Of a stretch of DNA of 64,000 bases, positions 33,856 to 44,334 are shown piece after piece; the first letter of the stretch is position 1; every line of letters begins with the position of its first letter. The notes under the pieces are model-generated. The model saw only the letters and a list, made by a program, of their open reading frames with translations. It made no database searches and had not been told where the DNA came from. The stretch is taken from assembly GCF_011250645.1 (NCBI RefSeq), contig NZ_JAANNO010000001.1:165196-229195 (forward strand), read 5' to 3'. A program made the position numbers and the translations under genes. The stretch is from Motilibacter aurantiacus. Lineage in GTDB: Bacteria; Actinomycetota; Actinomycetes; Motilibacterales; Motilibacteraceae.

Positions 33856-34182
33856 ATGACCACCACCCCCGACCTGTACGCCGAGTTCCGCCGCGGGGAC
33901 TTCCTGCTCGAGCTGGGGCAGCCCGCCGAGGCCGCCCGGGTGCTCGCGCCCGTCGTCGCGGCGGCGCCCGAGCACACCGGGGCGCTGGAGCTGTACGCCC
34001 GCGCCCTGTTCGCGTCGGCGCAGCTGCGCCGCGCGGAGGAGGCGCTGCGCACGCTGGTGGACCGGCGGCCGGACGACGGCTGGGCCCGCATCGCGCTGGC
34101 CCGGGTGCTCGAGCGGCAGAGCCGGCCGGCGGACGCGGCCGAGCACCGGCGGCTGGCGCAGGCGCTCGGGCAGGCGGCCTGA
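33856..34182 (+). CDS. Small tetratricopeptide-repeat protein
   Basis: 108 residues from the ATG at 33856 with GGAGG 6 nt upstream. It consists of about three TPR helices pairs ('DFLLELGQPAEAARVLAPVV', 'ALELYARALFASAQLRRAEEAL', 'WARIALARVLERQSRPADAAEH'), with no signal peptide or membrane helix. TPR proteins mediate protein contacts; the partner is unknown. It lies 67 bp after the LCP gene and may be co-transcribed, but its own leader hairpin could set its translation separately. Confidence 0.85.
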   Translation: MTTTPDLYAEFRRGDFLLELGQPAEAARVLAPVVAAAPEHTGALELYARALFASAQLRRAEEALRTLVDRRPDDGWARIALARVLERQSRPADAAEHRRLAQALGQAA

Positions 34183-34206
34183 CCCAGCCGCTCCCGTCGG
34201 AGCAGG

Positions 34207-34239
34207 CTGCGGCCCCCGGAGGGCGCCCGGGGGCCGCAG
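34207..34239. terminator. Bidirectional terminator
   Basis: 13-bp perfect stem CTGCGGCCCCCGG / CCGGGGGCCGCAG with a 7-nt loop between the convergent TPR and cyclic-di-GMP genes. Confidence 0.85.
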
Positions 34240-34262
34240 CGCGCCCGGGCGTGCTGGCCCGG

Positions 34263-36470
34263 TCAGCCCGAGGCGTCGAGCGACCCCGGCCGGCCGAGGA
34301 AGTAGCCCTGCCCGTGCGTGACGCCGAGGGCGCGCAGGCAGTCGAGCTCCTCCGCCGTCTCGATGCCCTCCGCGACCAGGAACGCCCCGGTGTGCCGGGC
34401 GAAGGTGGTGAGGGCGGCGGCCAGCGCATGACGGGTCGGGTCCAGGTGCACGTCGCGGATGAGGCTCATGTCCAGCTTGATGAACTCCGGTGACAGCGCG
34501 AGCACGTGCCGCATGCTCGCGAAGCCGGCGCCCGCGTCGTCGACGGCGAGGCGCAGCCCGCGTGCCCGGAGCGGGGCGAGGTGCTCCAGCAGGCCGCGGT
34601 AGTCGTCCACCCGCTCGTGCTCGGTGAGCTCGAGCACCAACGTGTCCAGCGGCTGCCCCTCCAGCGCGCGCGCCAGGCCCGGTGACGCGGCCACCGAGGG
34701 CGTGACGTTGATCGACAGGAACCCGCCGACGGCCGGCCGGTGGGCCAGCGCCGCGCGGACGGCGGCGTGCTCGAGCTGCTCGCCGGCCCCCACACGGGCG
34801 GCGTCGGCGAACCACTGGTCCGGCAGGCCCGAGGGGAAGCGGCTGAGCGCCTCGGCGCCCGCGAGCCGCAGCTGCGCGAGCTCGACGATGGGCTGGTAGA
34901 CGGGGACGGGCCCACCGGCCCGGCGCAGCTCGTCGAGGCGCGCGAGCACGCTGCGCCGCTCGGCGGCCTGCTCCTCGTCCCGCGTCACCAGCTCCCCGAG
35001 CGCCTCCGCCAGGATCTCCAGCACGCTCGCGTCGCGGGGGCGCAGCTCCGGCTGGGCGTCGGCCGACAGGGCGCACAGCACCCCGTAGTCACTGCCGTCG
35101 CGCAGCCGGACCGGCACGCCGACGTACGCGCCGATGCCCAGCGCCTCGGTGATCGCCAGGTCCCGGGTGACCGGGTGCGCCGCGGCGTCCGGGACCACGG
35201 GCGCCAGCCGCCCGTCGAGGACGCGCTGGCAGTAGGACCCGGCACGCTCCCAGGTGAACCCGTGCGGTGCGGGGACGCCGGCACGGGCCGCGAGATGGCG
35301 GATCGACCAGGTGTCGCCCTGAAGGCTGCCGAGGACCGCGACGTCCATCCCGAGCTGGCGGCGCGCCGAGTCCAGCAGACGCAGGATCTGCTCGGCTCCG
35401 GCGACGGGCTCCGGCCCGGCGGCCCGGCGCGAGCCGGAGCGGCGGGGGGCGGACGAGCTGCCCCCGGCGTCGGCAGCAGCGGCCCGAGCGGCCTTGTCGG
35501 CGTACATCGCGGCGTCCGCCTGGCGCCACGCCTCGACCAGGCCCGAGGACGCTCGCCGGGTGGCCGCGCCGATCGAGGCGCGGACGTCGGCGTCGTCGAG
35601 GCTCTGCCGGAGGCGGTCGACCACGGTGACGAGGCCGGGCGCGGTCGCACCGGGCAGCAGTACGGCGAACTCGTCCCCACCGAGCCGGGCGACCAGGTCG
35701 TCGGCGCGGAACTCGCGGCGCAGCACGTCGGCGGCGCGCTGGAGCAGGGCGTCGCCCTCGGCGTGCCCTCCGCTGTCGTTGAGCGCCTTCAGGCCGTCGA
35801 GGTCGAGCACGAGGACCGACGCGGTCAGCCCCAGGCGGCGGGCCCGGGCCTCCTCCGCCTCCAGCGCGCGGTCCCAGGCCCGGCGGTTCCCGAGCCGGGT
35901 CATCGCGTCCCGGCAGGCGTCGTCCTCCGCGACCTGCGCGCGGCGCGCCTCCTGCTCGAGGCGGGCCTCGTACGCGAGCAGCGTCCCGAGCAGCCCCGCG
36001 GCGAGCTCCACGTCGGGCAGGCGCAGGGCCAATGACGGGTCGACCGGGGAGCGGGACCCGGCGCAGACGGTGCCGAGCAGCTCCCCGTCCGGGCCGGCCA
36101 TCGGGACGGTCAGGTACGAGTGGAAGGGCAGGCCGGTGGCGGCCCGCGCGTGCGCCCACCCGGGGACGTCGTCGACCTCGACGGCGAAGCGCGGCGCGTC
36201 ACCGGCGATGCTCGCCGCGCAGAAGGTGTCGTCCCAGGGCAGGACGTCGTGGGCGGCGACGCCCACCCCGCCGGTGTCGAGCGCGGACAGCACCACGTAG
36301 TCCTCGCCGTCGCGGCGCGACACCGCCCACATGTCCATGCCGAGCTGGGCGTGCAGCCGCTCGAGCGTGGCCCGCGCCGCAGAGGTGAAGTCGGCGACGG
36401 AGCGGGTGGGCTCCGCCCACACCGCGGAAGGGCCGCCGGCAGGAGCCGACACCGGCTCGATCTGGGTCAC
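34263..36470 (-). CDS. GAF-GGDEF-GAF-EAL cyclic-di-GMP turnover protein
   Basis: 735 residues, GTG start. Domains: GAF (about 25-170), GGDEF with the intact motif at 264-268 ('ARLGGDEFAVLLPG') and an inhibitory-site RxxD at 255-258, second GAF (about 358-495), and EAL with intact Glu-Ala-Leu at 540-542 ('LAGAEALSRFP'), 'LELTEHE', 'AVDDAGAG', 'IKLDMSLI' and 'AEGIE'. Both cyclase and phosphodiesterase sites look competent, so switching by GAF ligands is likely. No membrane helix. It stands alone, divergent from the thiamine operon. No clear ribosome site precedes the GTG. Confidence 0.92.
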   Translation of the reverse strand: MTQIEPVSAPAGGPSAVWAEPTRSVADFTSAARATLERLHAQLGMDMWAVSRRDGEDYVVLSALDTGGVGVAAHDVLPWDDTFCAASIAGDAPRFAVEVDDVPGWAHARAATGLPFHSYLTVPMAGPDGELLGTVCAGSRSPVDPSLALRLPDVELAAGLLGTLLAYEARLEQEARRAQVAEDDACRDAMTRLGNRRAWDRALEAEEARARRLGLTASVLVLDLDGLKALNDSGGHAEGDALLQRAADVLRREFRADDLVARLGGDEFAVLLPGATAPGLVTVVDRLRQSLDDADVRASIGAATRRASSGLVEAWRQADAAMYADKAARAAAADAGGSSSAPRRSGSRRAAGPEPVAGAEQILRLLDSARRQLGMDVAVLGSLQGDTWSIRHLAARAGVPAPHGFTWERAGSYCQRVLDGRLAPVVPDAAAHPVTRDLAITEALGIGAYVGVPVRLRDGSDYGVLCALSADAQPELRPRDASVLEILAEALGELVTRDEEQAAERRSVLARLDELRRAGGPVPVYQPIVELAQLRLAGAEALSRFPSGLPDQWFADAARVGAGEQLEHAAVRAALAHRPAVGGFLSINVTPSVAASPGLARALEGQPLDTLVLELTEHERVDDYRGLLEHLAPLRARGLRLAVDDAGAGFASMRHVLALSPEFIKLDMSLIRDVHLDPTRHALAAALTTFARHTGAFLVAEGIETAEELDCLRALGVTHGQGYFLGRPGSLDASG

Positions 36471-36582
36471 CTGCGGGAGATCGGCACGTCCCCCTGGAGC
36501 TTGAGCGCCTGCCCAGACGGCACCGGCCGCGGCACGCGGGCCGCGTCGACCTCCCGGTCCCCGCCCCGGACGGCCGGGTGCA

Positions 36583-36588
36583 TAGACT
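36583..36588 (+). promoter_or_regulatory. Candidate -10 of the thiamine operon
   Basis: TAGACT about 12 nt before the start of the TPP riboswitch. No strong -35 is visible. Confidence 0.4.
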
Positions 36589-36599
36589 CCGCGGCGCTG

Positions 36600-36692
36600 A
36601 TCGGGAGCTCGGGACGACCGGGCTGAGAGGGCGGCTACGACGCGCCGCCGACCGTTGGAACCTGTCCGGGTAATGCCGGCGTAGGGAGCATC
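36600..36692 (+). ncRNA. TPP (THI-box) riboswitch
   Basis: The conserved CTGAGAGGG (36623-36631) is followed after a GC-rich P3 arm by GGAACCTG and CCGGGTAATGCCGGC (36666-36680) and GTAGGGAG, the standard thiamin pyrophosphate aptamer. It ends a few bases before the GTG of thiO, so control is probably by hiding the translation start, as is usual in actinobacteria. Confidence 0.95.
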
Positions 36693-36694
36693 GC

Positions 36695-37863
36695 GTGACC
36701 GTTCCTGCCCGTGCCGCGAGCGACGGCGCTGACGTCGTCGTCACGGGCGGCGGCCTCGTCGGGCTGGCCGTCGCCTGGCGCACCGCGCAGCGCGGCCTGC
36801 GGGTCAGCGTCGTCGACGAGGCCCCGGGCACGGGCGCGTCGTACGCCGCCGCCGGGATGCTCGCCCCCGTGGCCGAGGCGGCGTACGGCGAGGAGGCGCT
36901 GCTCGCCCTCGCCCGGCTCTCCCTGGAGCGCTACCCGGCCTTCGTCGCGGAGGTCGAGCGCGCCGGGGGGCTGCCCGTGGGGCTGCGGACGGCGGGCACG
37001 CTCCTCGTCGGGTTCGACGAGGACGACCTGCGTGCGCTGCTGGCGCTGCACGACTTCCACCGCGAGCTGGGGCTGAGCGCCGTCCGGCTGACGGCGGGCG
37101 CCTGCCGACGGCGCGAGCCGGCCCTCACGCCCCGGGTGCGCGGCGGGGTGCTGGTCGACGGGGACTACTCGGTGGACCCGCGCGCCCTGCACGCGGCCCT
37201 GCTGGCCGCCGCGGACGGCGCCGGGGTGGAGCTGGTGCGTGCCCCGGTCGCGGCGCTCGCCGTCGAGGACGGGCGGGCTGTGGGCGTACGCCTCGGCGAC
37301 GGGCGCCTCCTCCGGGCCGGCGCCGTCGTGCTGGCCCTCGGGCCGTGGAGCGGCCGGCTGCCCGGCGTCCCGGCGGGCGCGGTCCCGGTCCGCCCGGTCA
37401 AGGGGCAGGTCCTGCGGCTGCGCGGGGAGCAGCTGCTCAGCGGCACGGTCCGCGGCCTGGTGCGCGGCCGCGGGGCCTACCTCGTCCCGCAGTCCGACGG
37501 ACGCCTGGTCGTCGGGGCCACGTCGGAGGAGCTCGGCTTCGACGGGCGGGTCACCGCCGGGGCCGTGCACGACCTGCTGCACGACGCGGCCGAGATGGTG
37601 CCCGGCGTCTCGGAGCTCGAGCTGGTCGAGACGCTCGCCCGCTGGCGGCCGGGGACTCCCGACAACGCGCCGCTGCTGGGCGCCTCGGCGCTGCCCGGGC
37701 TCGTGCTGGCGACCGGGCACCACCGCAACGGGGTGCTGCTGGCACCGGTGACGGCGGACCTGGTCGCCGAGGTGCTCGCCACCGGCTCCTTCCCCGCGGC
37801 GGCAGCGCCGTTCTCGCCCCAGAGGTTCCAGGCAGTCGACGAGCAACCGGAGGTCGCGGCACT

Positions 37864-37867
<4 letters not shown>
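36695..37867 (+). CDS. thiO: Glycine oxidase ThiO
   Basis: 390 residues from the GTG right behind the TPP riboswitch. FAD-dependent DAO family: 'DVVVTGGGLVGLAVAWRTAQRG' dinucleotide-binding fold, 'GTGASYAAAGMLAPVAEAAYG' flavin loop, and 'LATGHHRNGVLLAPVTADL' C-terminal flavin contact. It oxidises glycine to the dehydroglycine needed for thiazole synthesis in aerobes. It overlaps thiS by 4 bp. Confidence 0.93.
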
Positions 37868-39477
<1,610 letters not shown>

Positions 39478-39495
39478 CCGCTCGGCCCGCGGCCC

Positions 39496-40743
39496 CTACG
39501 CCCGGGGCCGGGTCAGCACCACGTGCCGTACGCCGCGCCCCAGCGCCGCGGTGCGCGGCACGACGACGTCGAGAGTGGCCCGGCGGGCCGTACCGGCCGG
39601 CACGCGCAGCGCGAAGCCTCCGGCCGGCCCCGTCCGCGCAGTTGCCTGCCGCCGCCGCCCGGACCACAGCTCCACCCGCAGCCCACGCCGCCGCGGCTCG
39701 ACCGTGCCGCGCACGGTGCCCGACCGGCCGCTGGCCAGCGCGAGCCGGGCGGGGACGACGATGCGCGGGGTCAGCTGCAGGGTGGTGACCGCCGAGCGGG
39801 TGGTGCTCCCGGGCAGCCGCAGCTGGTACGCGGTGGTGACCCGCGGCTTGACACCCGCGGCGACGCGGCCGGCCGCCGTCGGGCGCAGGACGGCCGTCCT
39901 GGACCAGCGCCCGGCCGCGGGCCGCGACCAGAGCTCGACATCCACGGTGGTTACGGGGGCCCCGGTGCCGGAGAAGAAGCCGCGCAGGACCGCCGTCCCG
40001 CCCGTGCGCACGGCCGCGGGCGGGGAGTCGAAGCGCAGCGTGGCCGCGGGCGCGGGCCGCCGTGACGTACCGGGCAGGAGCGCGGCGCACTGGGCCTCGT
40101 CGACGAACTCGCCGAAGGCGCGCCAGCCCTCGCCCGCGCAGTCCGCCCGGGACGCGGTGCGCACGACGAGCCGCAGCCGGCCGTAGTTGTCGCCCGCGTT
40201 CACGTCGCGGACGCGGAACGCGATGCGCTTGCCGGTCCCGACGACGACGTAGGTGTAGCGGTGGTCCGGGCGGGGCGTGGAGTACGGGCCCCCCACCGCC
40301 TGCGGATGGGTGAAGCCGCCCCCGGCGTCGATCAGCAGGTCGCCGAGGTGACGCGGGAGCGGAGCGTCGTCCGCGTCGCAGGCGTAGGACTGCGCGAACT
40401 CCACCTCCGCGTCCTGGCCGACGAGGCCCTGCCCCCCGCCGGCGCTGGGGAACGCCGGCGACGGCTCGGGCACGCCGCACACGCCCCGGGTCCCCCAGAC
40501 CGCGCCGGCCCAGCGGGAGAACGTGCCCTGCGCCTCGACCACGGCGTACGTGCCGGAGGGCCAGGCCTGCCGGGTGAGAGCGCCCGCCCGGCCGGCGTCG
40601 TCGTCCCCGCCGGCCGCGGCGTCCAGCAGGACGGCCTCCACGGCGGGGGCCGTGCGCTCGGCCGGGGTGGCGGCGGCGTCCGCGGCCGGGAACGAGGCGA
40701 GGAGGAGGGCAGCCACCACGGCGGTGACGGGCGTACGGGGCAT
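39496..40743 (-). CDS. Secreted hypothetical protein with tandem Ig/CNA-like beta domains
   Basis: 415 residues from the ATG at 40743 with CAGGAG upstream; a longer frame begins at 40800. Signal peptide 'TAVVAALLLASFPAADAA'. An N-terminal ~200-residue domain has paired cysteines and aromatic-rich strands. The rest looks like repeated beta-sandwich units ('LRFDSPPAAVRTGGTAVLRG' and 'LTPRIVVPARLALASGRSGT'), common in actinobacterial exported proteins. No enzymatic motif is recognised. It is last in the polysaccharide operon direction, 79 bp after the preceding gene, and convergent with thiE. Confidence 0.6.
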   Translation of the reverse strand: MPRTPVTAVVAALLLASFPAADAAATPAERTAPAVEAVLLDAAAGGDDDAGRAGALTRQAWPSGTYAVVEAQGTFSRWAGAVWGTRGVCGVPEPSPAFPSAGGGQGLVGQDAEVEFAQSYACDADDAPLPRHLGDLLIDAGGGFTHPQAVGGPYSTPRPDHRYTYVVVGTGKRIAFRVRDVNAGDNYGRLRLVVRTASRADCAGEGWRAFGEFVDEAQCAALLPGTSRRPAPAATLRFDSPPAAVRTGGTAVLRGFFSGTGAPVTTVDVELWSRPAAGRWSRTAVLRPTAAGRVAAGVKPRVTTAYQLRLPGSTTRSAVTTLQLTPRIVVPARLALASGRSGTVRGTVEPRRRGLRVELWSGRRRQATARTGPAGGFALRVPAGTARRATLDVVVPRTAALGRGVRHVVLTRPRA

Positions 40744-40822
40744 TGCGTGGAGCTCCTGCGGGGTGGACGGCACGTGCACGGTAGGCGCCGGCCGGGGCAT
40801 CAGCGCCCACGGCCGGCCCGCG

Positions 40823-42631
40823 TCACCCGTGCGGAGGGGGCGCCGCGCCGAGGAACGGCGCGAGCACGGCCGCCGAGTAGCGGCCGTCGTGGAACTCGGT
40901 CACGAACGCAGGGCCCTGCGCCGCGGTCGCGCGTGCGGCGTCGCGGTCCGCGCAGATCCCGCGCAACACGTCGGCGAGCGTGCCGGCGGTCGCCTCGATC
41001 GTGGGGATCGGGGACGGGACGCGGCTGCGGACGCGGTCGGAGATGTGCGAGACGCTCACCCGCCCGGTGGCCATCGCCTGGCAGGTGAGCACCCCGTAGT
41101 TGCCGATCACGAAGTGGTCGAGCACGACGTCGGCGTCGGCGAGCGCGGCCGGCATCTGCTCCGGCGGGATGCCCTCGAGCCGCCGGTACTCGATCAGCCC
41201 CTCGGCCTCGAGCTCGGCCAGCACCGGCTCGATGCGGGCGGTTCCCTTGAGGGCCTTGTTGGACGGGGCGTGCACGACGACCGGTCGGGCGCGCTGCAGC
41301 GGCTCCGCCTGCGGGGCCCACACCGAGGTGTCGATCACGACGGGCAGCCAGAGCCCGCCGGGCACGTCGTCGAGCAGGTCAGGCGTCGAGAAGAACCTCG
41401 GCCCGTCGAAGGCGGCGACCTTGGGGGCGAGCTCGTCGACCTGGCGCTGCAGCCGGGCGGTCAGCTCCGCGTGCGGGTCGCGGAACGGCGACTCTGCGTA
41501 GAGCTCGGCGTGCCGGCGCGGGTCGCGGATCTCCGAGCCGTGGAAGACCAGCCCGACGGCGATCCCTGCCGAGCGCAGCACGTCGACGTCGGCGGCGAAG
41601 TCCCGCCCGTGCAGCGTGCCGAGCAGCGGGCGGCCGGCCTCGAGCAGCGTGTGCGTCGCGGTGTCCAGCACGTGGGCGGTCCAGCCGCGCTGCCAGGCGG
41701 GGTTGCGGGCGAAGTCCTGGGCGCTGACCCGGGTGTCGCTGACGAAGGCGAGGTTGCCGCGCGTCACGGTGAGCACCTCGGCGTCGACGCCGAGCCCGCG
41801 CTCGGCCGCGCGTGCCCACTCCCAGCCCTGCCCGGCCATGTTCGCCGGGCCGATGAGAAGGTACGGCCGCTCCCGCCGCTTGGCGCGGGCGACCTCCGTC
41901 ACGTTCGCCGGCACCGCGACCGGCGCCAGCCCGGCCGCGAGGTCGCGCACCTGCTGAGGGACCCCGTCGCCGGGCCGCGCCACCAGCAGCGGCCGCCCGG
42001 CGGCGGCAGCGCGCTCGGCGGCCCGTGTCGCGAGGCCCTGGCCCGCCGGCCCGACGCCGAGCACGACGGTCGGCTTCAGCGCGTCGAGGACGGGGCCGAG
42101 CGCCAGCTCCAGGTCACCCACCCGCGGGTCGCCCCGCCAGCCGGCACGGGGCAGCCGGCTGCCCGCCGACGCCAGCGCTCTGCGCCCCGCCGACCAGGCC
42201 CGGGCCACCACCCGACGCTGGGCCGCGGAGCGCACCCGCACGAGCTCCCCGCGTCCCCGCCAGTACGCGGACGCGACCGCCGCGGCAGCGCCGCCCCGTG
42301 CTGCGGCGTCGGCGGCGGCCAGCTGGGCCCGCAGCCGGGCCGCGCGTTCGTCGGCGGCGTCCGCGTAGCCGAGGACGCGCGGCGCGGCGGACCGCCGCCG
42401 CTCGCGGGCGGCGGCCGCGTCGCACAGTGCGGTGCCGACGGGGACGCGCACGACGTGCACCGGGCCGAGGTCGGCCTCGGAGCGGCGGGCGGCGGCCGCC
42501 GGCAGCACGAGGCTGGTGCGGAGGCCGAGCCGGGCGATCTCGAGCGCCGCTGCCCGGGCCGCGTCCGCCGCGCCCGCGTCGGCGACCACGACGGCAGCGG
42601 GCGCTCCGGTCGTGGGCGGGCCGCCCGTCAC
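40823..42631 (-). CDS. Putative GT-B-like glycosyltransferase, paralogue A of an unrecognised family
   Basis: 602 residues from a GTG overlapping the next gene's stop. No named family is recognised. The C-terminal half looks like a GT-B donor domain: 'LVFHGSEIRDPRRHAELYAE', 'FFSTPDLLDDVPGGLWLPVV', 'VVVHAPSNKALKGTARI', 'ADVVLDHFVIGNYGVLTCQA' and 'VSVSHISDRVRSRVP'. The middle has 'IGPANMAGQGWEWARAAERG'. A paralogue with the same blocks lies at 57550-59295. Both directly follow a GT4 gene in an overlapping pair. A glycan-assembly role is inferred from context. Confidence 0.65.
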   Translation of the reverse strand: MTGGPPTTGAPAAVVVADAGAADAARAAALEIARLGLRTSLVLPAAAARRSEADLGPVHVVRVPVGTALCDAAAARERRRSAAPRVLGYADAADERAARLRAQLAAADAAARGGAAAAVASAYWRGRGELVRVRSAAQRRVVARAWSAGRRALASAGSRLPRAGWRGDPRVGDLELALGPVLDALKPTVVLGVGPAGQGLATRAAERAAAAGRPLLVARPGDGVPQQVRDLAAGLAPVAVPANVTEVARAKRRERPYLLIGPANMAGQGWEWARAAERGLGVDAEVLTVTRGNLAFVSDTRVSAQDFARNPAWQRGWTAHVLDTATHTLLEAGRPLLGTLHGRDFAADVDVLRSAGIAVGLVFHGSEIRDPRRHAELYAESPFRDPHAELTARLQRQVDELAPKVAAFDGPRFFSTPDLLDDVPGGLWLPVVIDTSVWAPQAEPLQRARPVVVHAPSNKALKGTARIEPVLAELEAEGLIEYRRLEGIPPEQMPAALADADVVLDHFVIGNYGVLTCQAMATGRVSVSHISDRVRSRVPSPIPTIEATAGTLADVLRGICADRDAARATAAQGPAFVTEFHDGRYSAAVLAPFLGAAPPPHG

Positions 42632-44334
42632 GGCATCGGCTCGTCGTCGGCGGCGCGGCCCGGGGCGGGCGTCAGCTCGTCGGCCGCCTCCCCGGCGCCC
42701 TCGCCGCTGAGCCGCCCGAGGGCGTCCGCCGGCCGGGCGGGGACCGCAGCGCCCGCCCACGGCTCGTCGGGGCCGCCCACGGGCTCCTCCACGTGCTCCG
42801 GGCCGCCGCTGCCCGGCTGCTCGACCAGGTCGGACATCCGCAGGTCCTCCGGCGGCAGCGTCAGCGCGCGGCCGAGCAGCTTCTCGTAGACCGCGCGCAG
42901 CTCCTCCTCCTGGCCCCGCCAGGAGTACGTCCCCAACAGCGACTCCTCGTGCAGCGGCGCGAGGTAGCGCTTCCGCCCGGCCAGCACGGCCGTCGCCGCC
43001 GCGGCGAGCCCGGCGGCGTCGCCGGCGGCGTGCACCTCGCCGATGCCGTGCCGGCGCACGAACGCGGCCTGCGCCGCGCAGTCGCTGACCACCACCGGGA
43101 CGCCGGCGTGGATGTACTCGAAGAGCTTGTTGGTGAGGGCCATGTCGTGGCTGCCGAAGTGCATGAGCGGGATGAGCCCCACGTCGGCCCCGGACAGGTA
43201 GGGCACGACGTCGGCGGGCGCCACCGGCTCGAGCAGGTGCACGCGGTCGAGCACGCCGGCCCGCTCGGCCTCCTCCCGCAGGTTGCCGACGGCGATCGTG
43301 CGCGTCGAGGGCACCGCGACGACCGCGAGGTGGGCGTCCGGCATCCGGGTCAGCGCCTCGACGGCGGTGCCCACCCCTCGGGCGGCGGTCACGCCGCCGG
43401 AGTAGAGCAGCAGCGGGACGTCCGGGCCGAGCCCGCAGCTGTCGCGGACGTCCTGCTCCGGCGGGGGTCCCGAGGCCCCCTGCGAGATCGCGTCGCTGAC
43501 CGGGGTGTTGAGGACGACGGCGGGGCGCTCCGCGAGGGAGTACTGCGCCTGCAGCCGGTCGGCGATGTCCGGCGAGACCGTGACGACCCGGGCCGCGCTC
43601 CGGACGTACTCGGCCTCGAGCGCCGCCCACGCCGCCCGCACCCGCGGGGTGCGCCCGCCGTAGATCGACAGGCCGCGGACGTACTCGTGCGCGTCGTAGA
43701 CCCACTGCACGTCCCGGCCGGCGGCCCGCGCCCGGGCGGCCGCCTGCGCCGCGACGACGGTCATCTCGACGTCGTGCGCGTGGATCACGTCGGGCGCCAG
43801 CTCGTCGAGGACCGGGCCGTAGGCGAGGGCGTAGTCGAGGACCTGCGGCAGCACGCGCCGCCAGGGGGCGACGACGGGCACCGAGTGCGCCGCCTTGTCG
43901 AACACCCGCCAGGCCCGGCGGTAGGTGAAGCCGAACGCCGTCTGCCCCCGCCGGCGCACCTTGACCAGCTGGCCGCGCGCCCGCCACACGTTGCGGCTCA
44001 CCTGGGCGGCCGCCCCGCCACGCAGCGTGGCCTCCTCGAAGCCGAGCCGGGCGCGCACCCGGGCCTCGCGCTCCTCGAAGCGCGAGGCGTAGCCGAGCAC
44101 CCGCGGCGTCGCCCGCCGGCGCTCGCGCCGCTCGCGGACCGTGTCGCGCAGGCCCCAGACCACCGGCACGCGCAGCACGCGGACCGGGCCGATCCAGGAC
44201 TCGCTGCGCTCGCCCTCCGGGGCGTACGCGAGCAGGGTGACGTCCAGCCCGAGCCGCGCGAGCGACAGCGCGGCCTTGCGGATGCGGGTGTCGGTCGCCA
44301 CGTCGTTCGCGGCGAGCATGACCACCCGGGTCAC
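42628..44334 (-). CDS. Glycosyltransferase family 4 protein
   Basis: 568 residues from a GTG overlapping the upstream gene's stop. The N-terminal GT-B half begins 'RVVMLAANDVATDTRIRKAALSL' (split), 'VIHAHDVEMTVVAAQ' and 'WVYDAHEYVRG'. The donor domain has 'LLLYSGGVTAARGVGTAVEAL', 'LIPLMHFGSHDMALTNKLFEYIHAGVPVVV' in part, and a Pro/Glu-rich C-terminal extension of ~70 residues after the last GT motif, unusual for the family. A long insertion (about 90-160) rich in Arg separates the two early blocks. It is part of the operon 47217 to 40823. Confidence 0.86.
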   Translation of the reverse strand: MTRVVMLAANDVATDTRIRKAALSLARLGLDVTLLAYAPEGERSESWIGPVRVLRVPVVWGLRDTVRERRERRRATPRVLGYASRFEEREARVRARLGFEEATLRGGAAAQVSRNVWRARGQLVKVRRRGQTAFGFTYRRAWRVFDKAAHSVPVVAPWRRVLPQVLDYALAYGPVLDELAPDVIHAHDVEMTVVAAQAAARARAAGRDVQWVYDAHEYVRGLSIYGGRTPRVRAAWAALEAEYVRSAARVVTVSPDIADRLQAQYSLAERPAVVLNTPVSDAISQGASGPPPEQDVRDSCGLGPDVPLLLYSGGVTAARGVGTAVEALTRMPDAHLAVVAVPSTRTIAVGNLREEAERAGVLDRVHLLEPVAPADVVPYLSGADVGLIPLMHFGSHDMALTNKLFEYIHAGVPVVVSDCAAQAAFVRRHGIGEVHAAGDAAGLAAAATAVLAGRKRYLAPLHEESLLGTYSWRGQEEELRAVYEKLLGRALTLPPEDLRMSDLVEQPGSGGPEHVEEPVGGPDEPWAGAAVPARPADALGRLSGEGAGEAADELTPAPGRAADDEPMP

